A model generated the notes under the pieces. The model was not told the DNA's origin, did no database searches, and saw nothing but the letters and a program-made list of their open reading frames with translations. A DNA stretch of 64,000 nucleotides from Dorea sp. 5-2 (GTDB lineage Bacteria > Bacillota > Clostridia > Lachnospirales > Lachnospiraceae), in NCBI RefSeq assembly GCF_000403455.2, contig NZ_KE159748.1:253283-317282 (forward strand). Reading direction: 5' to 3'. Made by a program: the position numbers and the translations under genes. Numbering within the stretch: the first letter of the stretch is position 1; each line of letters begins with the position of its first letter. This document shows, piece after piece, positions 27,698 through 37,142 of this stretch.

Positions 27698-29132
27698 TGT
27701 AAGAACTGTTAAAACGTGTGATGACGGCATTCTCGCTGCCGGAAGAGTACATCTTCCGTATGGTCTGTACTTCCAGGGAACGATCGGAGGAATCCAGCAC
27801 CTTTGTCTCAATTTCTATGGGTGTGTCTTCTGTCTTCGTACCCCAGATCGTTGCGGTGAGGCTGCCGTTCTCGTAGGAAACCTCTAGCTTGACGGGGTAT
27901 TTCTTATCATTTACAATACGGAAGTCCAGATCGCCCCATGCTACGGCGGCGTCCATGCCTGGATCGGCGTAGCTGGAGACATAGGTATGGCACCAGCGTT
28001 CGGGGATATCAAGGCCGGCATAGAGGGCAGGTATGAAAAGAGTGGTGGATACCTGGCAGATACCGCCTCCATATGCCTGGATCACCTTTTCACCCTGGGT
28101 GGCGTTTGCCTTTTGGAATCCGGTCTCTGCCGTCTGCTCCCCCACCGTCTGATTGAAGGAGAATTCTTCACCGGGAAGCAAGATGACGCCGTTGCATTTG
28201 GCGGCGGCAAGCTGTATATTTATGATGCGGTTTGCCGATCCGCCTGCTCCGGTCGTGTGTGTGGCAAGCCGGTCTTTGAACAGATTGTCTTTCAGGTCCT
28301 GCGTAGTGATCTCGGGCTCCGTATAGGCAAGGGCTATGGACACAGTACTGCCCTCCGAGGCTTCGTTCAGGGCTTTTTGCGCCGCTTCCCGGTCAAAGTC
28401 CACACCTCTGGCAGATTCTGCGATCTGGTAGCCGTTGTTTGGATCCAGGGAGGCATTCACGGGTTCGGAGTGTATCTCCTGGTAGATCTGTTCGATATCC
28501 GTTGGTTCCAGGATTCCGGCAGCCGTCGGGCAGGTGATCTTGCTGCCATAATCTCCGGCTTCGAGGGCGTCAAGAATCTGTCTGGTAAGGGCGGCTTCAT
28601 CCGTGACGGTTCCCGCAGTTCCGATGGTAAAGACCAGTTGTCCGTCTTCTTCCTGATAGGAAGTCGGAACCGTACTGCTGATCTCTAAGAGACCGGCGTC
28701 TGCGATCCTTTTATGGAGGGCGTCCAGATCCTTTATGGAGGGAAGCGCCATAGTCTGCGATCCCAGGATAGCGTTCCTTAACCAGCAAAATCCCCTCAGA
28801 AGGAATCCTTTCTGGCTGTCGGAGAGGGACTGCGCGGCAAGAGCCTTATAGTCAAGCTCCAGAAGGCTGCCGATATCAAGAGGATAGGAAGTTCCGTCGG
28901 CGGTGACGGTGAGGACGGCATTCTTGCGGCGTGCGTCGGTATCCGCTTCTAATGCGGCGGCGGCATCAGGAAGCGTCATGCCTCCAAGGGAGACCTTGTT
29001 GACCGTCGTATTGGGCAGTATGCGATCCGTCTTCACCGACGCGCATAGAATAAGGTAAGCGGCGGCAAGAAGCAGCGCGCCTGCAGTAATGAGAAAAATT
29101 ATGTGCTTCTTCTTTTCTTTTCTTTCATCCAT
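27672..29132 (-). CDS. VanW family protein with peptidoglycan-binding-type domains
   Basis: About 486 residues. A cytoplasmic Lys-rich start and one membrane helix (residues 11-30) are followed by two putative peptidoglycan-binding repeats, then the VanW domain with LLPGEEFSFNQTVGEQT, GYGGGICQVSTTLF-like sequence (here QAYGGGICQVSTTLF), and PERWCHTYVSSYADPGMDAAV. VanW proteins accompany some vancomycin-resistance clusters, but most chromosomal members have unknown wall-related roles. ATG at 29132 is preferred; an in-frame GTG lies at 29141. It converges on galM without room for a terminator. Confidence 0.88.
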   Translation of the reverse strand: MDERKEKKKHIIFLITAGALLLAAAYLILCASVKTDRILPNTTVNKVSLGGMTLPDAAAALEADTDARRKNAVLTVTADGTSYPLDIGSLLELDYKALAAQSLSDSQKGFLLRGFCWLRNAILGSQTMALPSIKDLDALHKRIADAGLLEISSTVPTSYQEEDGQLVFTIGTAGTVTDEAALTRQILDALEAGDYGSKITCPTAAGILEPTDIEQIYQEIHSEPVNASLDPNNGYQIAESARGVDFDREAAQKALNEASEGSTVSIALAYTEPEITTQDLKDNLFKDRLATHTTGAGGSANRIINIQLAAAKCNGVILLPGEEFSFNQTVGEQTAETGFQKANATQGEKVIQAYGGGICQVSTTLFIPALYAGLDIPERWCHTYVSSYADPGMDAAVAWGDLDFRIVNDKKYPVKLEVSYENGSLTATIWGTKTEDTPIEIETKVLDSSDRSLEVQTIRKMYSSGSENAVITRFNSSYINPSVRQD

Positions 29133-29293
29133 GATTCCCACATCCTTATCTTTTTCTGTATTTTAACATTTTTGGCGGTCGGAAGCAATCATGATCGGAC
29201 GCCGATAGTTTTCATAATTTTCTAAGGAACTTTTAACGAAAATTAAAATAAAATATGGTATGATAATAGAAATAATACGTGACGGAGAAATAT

Positions 29294-30037
29294 ATGCAGG
29301 CAGAGAAGACAAAAAAGATAAAAAAAGTAAAGAAGACAAGTAAGGTACAGAAGGGAAAGAAGACAAAGAAACCGGAAAAGGCAAATAAAGTACAGAATAA
29401 GAAGCTGCGGCGCAATATGCGTATCGGCATTGCGGTATTGGCTATTCTGCTGGTTATCCTTGGATCGGTCAAGATCTTTAAACCGTCGTGGTTTACGGAT
29501 ATGTATTTAGAACTGACCGAAGAGAAGATCGAAGCTGTCGAACCAGAGATCGACGTGGAGCTTTTGACCGTGAATCCCTATTCAAGACCGGGAACGCCGA
29601 CGGAGAAGATCACGGGAATTGTGGTGCATTATACGGCAAATCCCGGAGCGACGGCGATGGATAACAGGAATTATTTTGAAAATTTGAAAGACGGGCACGA
29701 TACACAGGTCAGCAGTAATTTCATCATAGGGCTTGAAGGCGAGATCGTTCAGTGCGTCCCGACGTGGGAGGTGGCTTACGCATCGAACAGCCGTAATATA
29801 GATACCGTATCCATCGAGTGCTGCCATCCGGACGAGACGGGCAAGTTCAATGAGGAGACTTATAAGTCTATGGTGCAGCTGTGCGCGTGGCTGTGTATGA
29901 AATTCGAGCTGGACGAGAATGCCGTGATCCGGCATTATGATGTGACAGAGAAAATCTGTCCGAAATATTTTGTAGAGAATGAAGAGGCATGGGAAAAATT
30001 CAAAAAGGATATCGGACGGACGCTCAGGGATTTTTAA
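29294..30037 (+). CDS. Membrane-anchored N-acetylmuramoyl-L-alanine amidase (Amidase_2)
   Basis: 247 residues. A very basic cytoplasmic tail of about 37 residues (KKIKKVKKTSKVQKGKK and so on) precedes a membrane helix, then an Amidase_2 domain: GIVVHYTANPG (first zinc His), IGLEGEIVQCVPTWEVAYAS, SIECCHPDETGKF and IRHYDVTEKICPKYF (second His and catalytic region). It should cut the amide bond between muramic acid and the stem peptide outside the cell. ATG at 29294 has GGAG seven bases upstream; a GTG at 29279 overlaps nothing better. Confidence 0.9.
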   Translation: MQAEKTKKIKKVKKTSKVQKGKKTKKPEKANKVQNKKLRRNMRIGIAVLAILLVILGSVKIFKPSWFTDMYLELTEEKIEAVEPEIDVELLTVNPYSRPGTPTEKITGIVVHYTANPGATAMDNRNYFENLKDGHDTQVSSNFIIGLEGEIVQCVPTWEVAYASNSRNIDTVSIECCHPDETGKFNEETYKSMVQLCAWLCMKFELDENAVIRHYDVTEKICPKYFVENEEAWEKFKKDIGRTLRDF

Positions 30038-30044
30038 GAACGTC

Positions 30045-30073
30045 TTGCGAAGCGAGGATTTTACTGCTATAAT
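30045..30073 (+). promoter_or_regulatory. Promoter upstream of the chorismate mutase fusion gene
   Basis: TTGCGA (30045-30050), 17 bases, TATAAT (30068-30073). Confidence 0.6.
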
Positions 30074-30119
30074 ACGTTTGACCTGATATAATCCGGATCG
30101 TATACTAGGAGTGAAAAAG

Positions 30120-30902
30120 ATGAATAAGCTGGAGATGTACAGAGAGCAGTTGAGTCTGTGTGACGACAAGATCATCGACGCATTGGTAGAACGTAATTCT
30201 ATCATAGAGAAGATCATGGCATATAAAGAAGAGTACGGGATACCTATTTTACAGCCGCAGCAGGAGGCGAAGCAGAAAGAGAGACTGGAGGCAAAGCTTG
30301 CGGGCAACAAATATAAAAAGGAGATCAACGATGTTTTTTGCCGTATCCTTAAGAACAGTAAGAAGATCCAAGCGAGAAAATTATTTGACTACAATATCGT
30401 ATTGATCGGTTTTATGGGCGCGGGTAAATCTACGGTTTCCGAATATCTGAGTACCATGTTTGCTATGAGGATCGTTGAGATGGATCAGGTGATCGCTGAG
30501 CGGGAGAAGATGAGCATTCCGGATATCTTCGCCACTTATGGAGAGGAATATTTCCGTGATCTGGAGACAGGGCTTCTGATTGAGATGCAGTCTCATAAGA
30601 ATACGGTGATCTCCTGCGGAGGCGGCGCCGCGCTTCGGGAGCGTAATGTGGCGGAGATGAAGAAGAACGGAAGAGTCGTACTTCTGACCGCGAGTCCGGA
30701 GACAGTCTATGAACGGGTGCGGGACTGTGAGGACAGGCCGGTGCTTAATGGAAGAAAGGATGTAAAAGGAATCTCGGAACTGATGGAACAGCGCCGCGAG
30801 AAATATGAAGCGGCGGCGGACATCGTGATCAATACGGATGATAAGACGGTGCTCCAGATCTGTGAGGAACTGGTCTGGCGTCTGGTGGAGATGGAAGAGT
30901 AA
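30120..30902 (+). CDS. Chorismate mutase-shikimate kinase fusion
   Basis: 260 residues. The N-terminal 85 residues are an all-helical AroQ chorismate mutase (LEMYREQLSLCDDKIIDALVERN, with conserved Arg/Asp/Lys positions). The rest is shikimate kinase: Walker A IGFMGAGKSTVSEYL, shikimate-binding EMDQVIAER, FRDLETGLL and SCGGGAAL. The two enzymes act at separate steps of aromatic amino acid synthesis, so fusion may coordinate the pathway. ATG at 30120 follows TAGGAGTGAAAAAG; a GTG at 30111 overlaps the ribosome site. Confidence 0.9.
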   Translation: MNKLEMYREQLSLCDDKIIDALVERNSIIEKIMAYKEEYGIPILQPQQEAKQKERLEAKLAGNKYKKEINDVFCRILKNSKKIQARKLFDYNIVLIGFMGAGKSTVSEYLSTMFAMRIVEMDQVIAEREKMSIPDIFATYGEEYFRDLETGLLIEMQSHKNTVISCGGGAALRERNVAEMKKNGRVVLLTASPETVYERVRDCEDRPVLNGRKDVKGISELMEQRREKYEAAADIVINTDDKTVLQICEELVWRLVEMEE

Positions 30903-30904
30903 TT

Positions 30905-31402
30905 ATGTTTGAAATGTTTTTTCCTGACAGATATGTGGCGTCCACATATGTCATTGATTTTGAAAAATTATATGAAGAGGGAGTCCGCGGGCTGATCTTT
31001 GATATAGATAATACGCTGGTTCCCCATGGCGCTCCGGCAGATCAGAGGGCGGCCGCCTTGTTTGAGAGGCTTAAGAAGATTGGTTTTGAATGCTGCCTGA
31101 TCTCGAATAACCAGGAGCCTCGCGTGAAGATGTTTAATGAGAAGATCCATGTGAATTATGTGTATAATGCACATAAGCCGTCGGTGAAGAATTATTTTAA
31201 AGCGATGGGGATCATGGGAACGGACCAGAGCAATACGGTGTTTGTAGGGGATCAGCTTTTTACTGACGTGTGGGGAGCGAAGCGGTCCGGGATCCGTAAT
31301 ATCCTGGTGAAGCCGATCCACCCGAAAGAAGAGATACAGATCGTGTTGAAGCGATATCTGGAGAAAATCGTATTATATTTCTATAAGAAGAGCCTCCGAT
31401 AA
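30905..31402 (+). CDS. YqeG-family HAD phosphatase
   Basis: 165 residues of the HAD IIIA subfamily. The nucleophile motif is GLIFDIDNTLVPHG, motif II ISNNQEPRV and the late acidic motif VFVGDQLFTDVWGAKRSG. Relatives (B. subtilis YqeG, mitochondrial PTPMT1-like Gep4) include phosphatidylglycerophosphate phosphatases, so a lipid substrate is possible. It starts two bases after the fusion gene and is surely co-transcribed. Confidence 0.88.
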   Translation: MFEMFFPDRYVASTYVIDFEKLYEEGVRGLIFDIDNTLVPHGAPADQRAAALFERLKKIGFECCLISNNQEPRVKMFNEKIHVNYVYNAHKPSVKNYFKAMGIMGTDQSNTVFVGDQLFTDVWGAKRSGIRNILVKPIHPKEEIQIVLKRYLEKIVLYFYKKSLR

Positions 31403-31410
31403 AAAAAAGG

Positions 31411-31439
31411 TTGAAATGTGACGGAATCTATTATAGAAT
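31411..31439 (+). promoter_or_regulatory. Promoter of efp
   Basis: TTGAAA (31411-31416), 17 bases, TAGAAT (31434-31439). Confidence 0.6.
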
Positions 31440-31499
31440 TAGAAAAGATAAAAGAATGAATGAACGCGCTGTCCGGCGCGGCTAAGGAGGATTTATAGA

Positions 31500-32057
31500 A
31501 TGGCTGACGCTTATATTGAGAAGGGTACCACGTACGAGATTGATGGAAAGGTATTTGAATGTTTAGAGTTCTTACATGTAAAACCAGGAAAAGGTTCCGC
31601 ATTTGTACGTACGAAATTAAAAGACGTGATCAACGGCGGTGTGATCGAGAGAACGTTCAATCCATCTAAGGATGTCTTGAAGAAAGCATTCATCGAGAGA
31701 AAGGATGTGCAGTATCTGTACAATGACGGAGATCTGTTCTACTTTATGGATATGGAATCTTTTGAGCAGACACCGGTTGGAAAGGATGATGTGGGAGATT
31801 CTCTTAAGTTTGTGAAAGAGAATGAGATGGTTACGATGAAGTCCTATCAGGGCAAGGTATTTTCCATTGAGCCTCCATTTACGGTTGAGCTTCAGATCAC
31901 GGAGTCTGAGCCGGGAGTGAAAGGGAATACTGCTACGGGCGCAACAAAGCCGGCGATCGTTGAGACGGGCGCGCAGGTTATGGTCCCGCTGTTTGTAGAG
32001 CAGGGAGAGAAGATCAAGATCGATACCCGTACGGGTCAGTATTTGTCCAGAGCATAA
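31500..32057 (+). CDS. efp: Translation elongation factor P
   Basis: 185 residues in three beta-barrel domains. EF-P rescues ribosomes stalled at polyproline. The tip loop reads [16 protein letters not shown], with the lysine that is modified in many bacteria (5-aminopentanol in Bacillus). The C-terminal [12 protein letters not shown] is the family's last motif. The ribosome site is AAGGAGG, about eight bases before ATG. It has its own promoter and terminator. Confidence 0.97.
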   Translation: MADAYIEKGTTYEIDGKVFECLEFLHVKPGKGSAFVRTKLKDVINGGVIERTFNPSKDVLKKAFIERKDVQYLYNDGDLFYFMDMESFEQTPVGKDDVGDSLKFVKENEMVTMKSYQGKVFSIEPPFTVELQITESEPGVKGNTATGATKPAIVETGAQVMVPLFVEQGEKIKIDTRTGQYLSRA

Positions 32058-32140
32058 TGGATCTTTTGGCAGAGTGTGTTTGAAAAGGGCTTTGCAGATA
32101 CGTGCTGCAGAGTGTCTGGAATGTCGAAATATGTCTAGTG

Positions 32141-32171
32141 AAAAGTCTTGCATTTACTGCAGGACTTTTTT
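32141..32171 (+). terminator. Terminator after efp
   Basis: AAAAGTCTTGC and GCAGGACTTTTTT flank a seven-base loop. Confidence 0.9.
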
Positions 32172-32287
32172 ATAATTATATTTACCATAATATTTCAATT
32201 TTCAATTATTTTCTATATTTATCCATGGCAGAGTTCCTGCCGGTTTTCACAAAAAGTAGATATGCTGTTAATAAAGAAAGGAGAGGA

Positions 32288-33163
32288 ATGACATATTATC
32301 AGTTTATCCATGAAGTGGAGTTAAAAGTAAAGGAAGGGGTGAAGGAAGATGTAACGGTGTATATTCATTCGGCGGTCAAGAATAATGGCACGCCAAGGCA
32401 CGGCCTGACGATTGCCGAGACAGGGCTTAATATATTCCCGACGATCTATCTGGAAGAGTATTATCAGCAATTCCAGACAGGAAGCAGTATAGAAAGTATA
32501 GCAAGAGACATCCTAAGGCTCTATGGGGAGCTGCGGTTTCAACGGTCTTTCGAGAGTGAATCGATCAAGAACTATGACAGAGTGAATCGAAAGATCGTCT
32601 ATCATCTGGTGAACCGAGAGGCGAATAAAGACCTGCTCAAGGAGGTTCCATTTGAAGAGTATCTGGACATGGCGATCGTGTTCTATGTATTGTTGGAGGT
32701 GAATTCCTATGGAATGGCGTCTATGATGATCAAAGACGAGCACCTTGCCATGTGGAATGTGACGGAGAAGGAGATCTACCGCAAGGCGTGTAAGAATACC
32801 AGGAGGCTCCTGCCCTATGAATTTAAGACGATGAAGGCAGTTTTGGAGGAAGTGCTGGATATGGGCGAAGAAGACAAGGAGGACGTCGTATTTGTGCTGA
32901 GCAACCGGCTTAGAAGCTACGGTGCGGCAGCTCTTCTGTATGAAGGGCAGCTTGAGGGTATCGGAGAATACTTAAGAGAGAATTATTACGTACTTCCGAG
33001 CAGTGTGCATGAAGTCATCGTCGTACCGGAAAGCGCTGCGCCAAGGCGGGAGGAACTAAAACGTCTTGTGACGGAGATCAATACGACGCAGGTAGACGCA
33101 GAAGAAGTACTGTCAAACCACGCTTACTATTATGACAGGAAGAAGAGAAAATTGCTCCTGTAG
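32288..33163 (+). CDS. DUF5688 family protein
   Basis: 291 residues of unknown function, cytosolic by composition. Features: TYYQFIHEVELKVKEGV at the start, NNGTPRHGLTIAE, and a charged C-terminus ending AYYYDRKKRKLLL. DUF5688 genes are common and often repeated in Lachnospiraceae. ATG at 32288 is preceded by AAAGGAGAGGA. Its last 157 bases plus the following 37 are repeated at 38789-38983, on the other side of an AT-rich cassette. Confidence 0.8.
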   Translation: MTYYQFIHEVELKVKEGVKEDVTVYIHSAVKNNGTPRHGLTIAETGLNIFPTIYLEEYYQQFQTGSSIESIARDILRLYGELRFQRSFESESIKNYDRVNRKIVYHLVNREANKDLLKEVPFEEYLDMAIVFYVLLEVNSYGMASMMIKDEHLAMWNVTEKEIYRKACKNTRRLLPYEFKTMKAVLEEVLDMGEEDKEDVVFVLSNRLRSYGAAALLYEGQLEGIGEYLRENYYVLPSSVHEVIVVPESAAPRREELKRLVTEINTTQVDAEEVLSNHAYYYDRKKRKLLL

Positions 33164-33200
33164 AAGAGGAAATACAAGAAAATGAAAAAAGTAGAGGAAA
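33007..33200 (+). repeat. Direct repeat, left copy (DUF5688 gene tail)
   Basis: About 194 bases matching 38789-38983 with roughly eight substitutions and one added A. It ends inside what would be the left arm of the downstream terminator hairpin, whose right arm survives only behind the second copy. Confidence 0.92.
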
Positions 33201-33219
33201 CTAAATAGAGACATAACGG

Positions 33220-33245
33220 GCATCTGGCAAAAGTCAGGTGCTTTT
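33220..33245 (+). terminator. Weak hairpin terminator at the left cassette end
   Basis: GCATCTG and CAGGTGC (one G-U pair) around GCAAAAGT, followed by TTTT. Confidence 0.5.
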
Positions 33246-33439
33246 ATGTTCTCTAAAGACCCAGAAGCAGTACAGTCGGGCTGTTTAAGAAAAAGTGATA
33301 CTGCAGGAGCCGGCTGACGGTAAAAGTCCAATAATGTATCGAATCATACCCAATTATACAATATTTATTTTCAAAATAAAAAAAATTGTTTATATTGTGC
33401 TTGTAATCTGCTTATTGCATAAGAAGGGAAGGGATAATA

Positions 33440-34189
33440 ATGTTGGAAGTCAAATCGGTTAGCAAATCATATAAAGTAGGGGCAAAGATATATGAGATAC
33501 TGAAGGATATAAATTTTTCAATATCAAAGGGAGAATTTGTTGCGGTAATGGGACCCTCAGGAAGTGGAAAGACAACATTATTAAATTGTATTTCATCTTT
33601 TCTGCCCTGTGATTCAGGAGAAATAATTTTGGATAATAAAGACATCACAAGAATGACAGAGAAAGAAATTGCAGAATTATGTAATAAGAAACTGGGATTT
33701 GTGTTTCAAGACTTTATGCTTTTGGACGGATTGACTGTGTTTGAGAACATATGTATCCCTAATCTTATTGCTAAGACATCTCTTGATAAGATGGAAAATA
33801 AGGCAAGACAATTATTAGAATTTTTTAATATAAAAGAAATTTCTGATAAGTATCCGGCAGAAATTTCCGGGGGCCAGAAACAAAGAACAGCTGTAGCAAG
33901 GGCTTTAATGAATGATCCGTTATTGGTGTTGGCAGATGAACCAACCGGCAATTTAGACAGCAATTCCAGCAAAGCCGTAATTCAGGCGTTTACGCAGGCG
34001 AAAACCAATCTGGGCGCGACCATATTCATGGTCACACATGATACATTTTCAGCTAGCTACTGTGACCGGGTAATTATTTTAAAAGATGGAAAAATTGTAA
34101 AACACCTTACCAACCATAAGGACAGGAGAGATTTTCATGATACATTACTGGATGTTTTGAAAAAGTTTGATGGCGGTGAATGCATATGA
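33440..34189 (+). CDS. ABC transporter ATPase, BceA/MacB type
   Basis: 249 residues. Walker A MGPSGSGKTTLLNCI, Q-loop FVFQDFMLLDGLTV, signature EISGGQKQRTAVARA, Walker B LLVLADEPTGNLDS and switch His in VTHDTF. This is the MacB/BceA class that pairs with large FtsX-type permeases and often removes antimicrobial peptides from their lipid targets. The coding sequence is AT-rich compared with the flanking chromosome. The stop overlaps the permease start (ATGA). Confidence 0.92.
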   Translation: MLEVKSVSKSYKVGAKIYEILKDINFSISKGEFVAVMGPSGSGKTTLLNCISSFLPCDSGEIILDNKDITRMTEKEIAELCNKKLGFVFQDFMLLDGLTVFENICIPNLIAKTSLDKMENKARQLLEFFNIKEISDKYPAEISGGQKQRTAVARALMNDPLLVLADEPTGNLDSNSSKAVIQAFTQAKTNLGATIFMVTHDTFSASYCDRVIILKDGKIVKHLTNHKDRRDFHDTLLDVLKKFDGGECI

Positions 34190-36291
34190 AAAGAATCTTA
34201 GTTAAATTGAGGAAATATAACAAAAATAAATATAGACAGTTCACTTTCTGCTTAATTGTATCGATTACACTAGTATCATCTTTTGCATCACTGATTCTAA
34301 GCAATATGATAAAAGCTGCATTACCATCCGGTGGAGATTCACAAATGCAGGCAGGAATTCTTTTTATCATAGATCTTATAGGCTGTTTTCTTCTTATATG
34401 GTATGCTGAAAATTTATTTATTAAAAGTAAAAGCAAAGAGTTAGGGATTTTTCTTGCTCTTGGAACTGGGCGAGGTAAATTGAAAAAATATTTGGTAAAA
34501 GATATCATGCCGATCCTATTGAAATGCTCTCTTATAGGTCTAGTGCTTGGTAACGCATTAACTTTTATAATTTGGAATCTCTTTAGAACAATATTTGGAA
34601 GAGAAGAGTTTGAAAGATATCAATTTTCAGTGACAGGGGTTGCAGTTGGCTCTGTTTTCTGTGTTTTTGTTATCATATTTGTCAATATGATAATCAAGAG
34701 ATATGTAAAGAAATTATTTGTCTTGGACTTATTATATGCAGAAAATAAAAATGAAACAATAAGCTGTACGATTGCAAAGAGAACTCTGATAGTTGGAATA
34801 ATTTTTATAGTAACGGGAATATTCCTGGGTTATGCAGTTCCGCTCATATCCAGTTTTCTGTTCCATAAAGGGCTTCCGGGTGTTTGGAAAGCCACATATT
34901 TACTGGCTATAGCTGGAATTTATAAAGTTTTGGTTTATTGTATTTCATTTCACGAAAAAGGGCGTAATCTGGAAAATTATTATAAGAATATTATTGCATA
35001 TAGTATGATGCGGTTTCAGGGAAGGCAGAACGTAAAAAGTATGTGTGTAATTGCACTTTTACTCTTTGGAGGCCTTTTTGCGGTTTACTATCCATTGGAT
35101 TTGGTAACAGCAGGATTAAGCGCAGAAAATAAATCGGCTGATTTTTCAATTCCTTTCAGAACTGAAGATGATATATTTGATAAAGAGGAAATAGAGGCAT
35201 TAGCATATAAATATGACGTAGGTATTACTGATTACAGAGAAAGTCATTTTGCTAATCTTCTGACTGGGATGATTGAAAGAGATTTGAACGAAAAAAAGGA
35301 ACTGGTAAGCGAATTAGTCGAAAAAGATAAATATTGTGATTTTATAAATGTGAATCAGTATAACGAGGTATTTGGAAGCCGGCTGTCATTAGAACCAGGA
35401 TGGTATTATACAATTGTAATGTCAGACAGTGGTGAGAGTTATTTTCAAAACTCGGATGATTTGAGATATGTTTATGATGCACATGGAAATCGAAAAGAAG
35501 TTGCTTTTAAAGGCGAAGTAGAGAATGATCATTTGTTAGGGGCTGGTTTGGGGGATGCAAAATACATTCTAAGCGAGGCGGATTATCAGAGCGTTGCTGT
35601 AGATCTTAGTCCGGAAAATATGATAAGCAGTATCATATTCAATATGGATGATGAAGGAAAACAACATGATTTTTCACTGGAGATTTATCGGACCATACTT
35701 TCGAGAACTTCTGAGGATGCGGCAGTAAACAGCGAATATGACCGGTATCAGGAAGAAAAGGCCAGACAAAAGGGTGAAGAATATTTCAATTCAGAGAAGC
35801 TGGAAATGAGTGTGGATAACGCGGATCTTATGAATGACTGGAAGTATTATCCTCTTATAACTGAAATCTATTCAAGTGCCTTATTTCAGTATGCGGCTGT
35901 TCTCTTGTTCCTTTTTTCCTATATTGCAATTATCTGTTTGATAGCGGTTATGGTGATATTGTATACAAGAGCTATGACATTGGGTATCAATAACCGCCAT
36001 ATTTATTTGGATCTGTATAAATTAGGCGCTTCAGAAGAATATGTGGAGTCTTGTGTCAGAGGACAGTTGAAGAGTCTTTTCGTAGTAATCACAGGAATTG
36101 GTTGTGTAACAAGTGTGTTGCTAAAAGGAAGTTTTTTTGTGGGAAATGATTTATATATATCCCAAACAGAAATATCAACGTTTTTTTTCATGATACTGAC
36201 AATTTTGTGTGTTTTTGGGTTAATGTATGTAGTCTATAAAGTGACTGTTAAAAACTTAGTGGCTGTAATAAATGAAAGGAGAAACAAATAA
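34186..36291 (+). CDS. FtsX-type ABC permease, BceB-like
   Basis: 701 residues. Four hydrophobic segments in the first 280 residues, more around 280-310, a large extracellular domain (roughly residues 315-560), and three helices at the C-terminus match the ten-helix BceB/VraG design for bacitracin- or lantibiotic-resistance pumps. KSKELGIFLALGTGRGKLKKYL is the typical FtsX coupling segment. It is translationally coupled to the ATPase. The reading frame continues past the TAA for another 48 codons (next feature). Confidence 0.88.
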   Translation: MKRILVKLRKYNKNKYRQFTFCLIVSITLVSSFASLILSNMIKAALPSGGDSQMQAGILFIIDLIGCFLLIWYAENLFIKSKSKELGIFLALGTGRGKLKKYLVKDIMPILLKCSLIGLVLGNALTFIIWNLFRTIFGREEFERYQFSVTGVAVGSVFCVFVIIFVNMIIKRYVKKLFVLDLLYAENKNETISCTIAKRTLIVGIIFIVTGIFLGYAVPLISSFLFHKGLPGVWKATYLLAIAGIYKVLVYCISFHEKGRNLENYYKNIIAYSMMRFQGRQNVKSMCVIALLLFGGLFAVYYPLDLVTAGLSAENKSADFSIPFRTEDDIFDKEEIEALAYKYDVGITDYRESHFANLLTGMIERDLNEKKELVSELVEKDKYCDFINVNQYNEVFGSRLSLEPGWYYTIVMSDSGESYFQNSDDLRYVYDAHGNRKEVAFKGEVENDHLLGAGLGDAKYILSEADYQSVAVDLSPENMISSIIFNMDDEGKQHDFSLEIYRTILSRTSEDAAVNSEYDRYQEEKARQKGEEYFNSEKLEMSVDNADLMNDWKYYPLITEIYSSALFQYAAVLLFLFSYIAIICLIAVMVILYTRAMTLGINNRHIYLDLYKLGASEEYVESCVRGQLKSLFVVITGIGCVTSVLLKGSFFVGNDLYISQTEISTFFFMILTILCVFGLMYVVYKVTVKNLVAVINERRNK

Positions 36292-36435
36292 AAAATAGGT
36301 CTGGGATTTAACTATGAGTTGCTTATTTCTGGGTCTGTTGCATCTTTGAATATTGTGTTATTATTATTTGCAGTGAATATTAAAAGATTGGTTAAGGCTG
36401 GCAGAATTAAGGATGCGGAGGTGTTGGGAGATTGA
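36292..36435 (+). pseudogene. In-frame membrane-helix remnant behind the permease
   Basis: Directly after the permease TAA the same frame stays open for 47 codons: YELLISGSVASLN, a hydrophobic stretch, then NIKRLVKAGRIKDAEV. It looks like the end of a membrane protein. Its TGA overlaps the regulator's TTG start (TTGA), so its translation, if any, would couple to the regulator. No clear start codon or ribosome site is visible; a deletion remnant is the simplest reading. Confidence 0.45.
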
Positions 36436-37142
36436 TCGTAGTGGCTATATGTGATGATGAAGAAGTTTATGTGGAATCCCTGGCAAAAGAATTGGAAAGA
36501 TATTCAAGGGAGCAGAAAAAGGAAATAAAAATTGTTAAGTTTACAAAGGCATTGCATTTTCTTGATCAGACAAGGGATAATTACGATTTGATTTTTCTGG
36601 ATATCAAAATGCCCCATGTAGATGGTATTGAAGCAGCTGAAGAAATACGAAGAAGAGATGATAAGGTTTCCATTATGTTCCTGACCTCATATATGCAAAG
36701 GGCTGCTGATGGCTATGGTGTTGCTGCGGAAGCATTTATTCAGAAACCAATTCAGTATAACCGTTTGAAAAAGGAACTGGATAAATGGTATATCAAGCAC
36801 ATGCAGGTAGAAGAACCATATATAGTGTTACAAAATAGCGACGGGAAATACAAGATATTTATTAAATCATTGAAGTATATAGAAACTAGCGGAAGAAACA
36901 TATTGGTTCATACTACACAGAAAAATATTAAAATTGCTAAAAGTATGAAAGAAATGCAAAGAGAACTGGAACCTATGGGTTTTTACAAATGTCATAATAG
37001 TTTTCTGGTAAATGTCAGGTTTGTAGATTATGTAAATAAGACAGAGGTCGGATTGATCAGTCATGAGATGCTGCCGGTGAGCAAAGCAAAACGAAAAACA
37101 TTTGTAGATAGTGTAGCTGTATTTTGGGGGACCGGTTTATGA
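36432..37142 (+). CDS. LytTR-family response regulator
   Basis: 236 residues. The receiver domain starts VVAICDDEEVYVESL and carries the phosphorylation site LIFLDIKMPHVDG; the C-terminal LytTR domain has KSLKYIETSGRN and GFYKCHNSFLVNVRFVDYV. This class (AgrA, ComE, VirR) binds spaced direct repeats. The start is TTG at 36432 with GGAGGTG upstream. It overlaps the kinase gene by four bases. The likely target is the ABC operon just upstream. Confidence 0.92.
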   Translation: MIVVAICDDEEVYVESLAKELERYSREQKKEIKIVKFTKALHFLDQTRDNYDLIFLDIKMPHVDGIEAAEEIRRRDDKVSIMFLTSYMQRAADGYGVAAEAFIQKPIQYNRLKKELDKWYIKHMQVEEPYIVLQNSDGKYKIFIKSLKYIETSGRNILVHTTQKNIKIAKSMKEMQRELEPMGFYKCHNSFLVNVRFVDYVNKTEVGLISHEMLPVSKAKRKTFVDSVAVFWGTGL

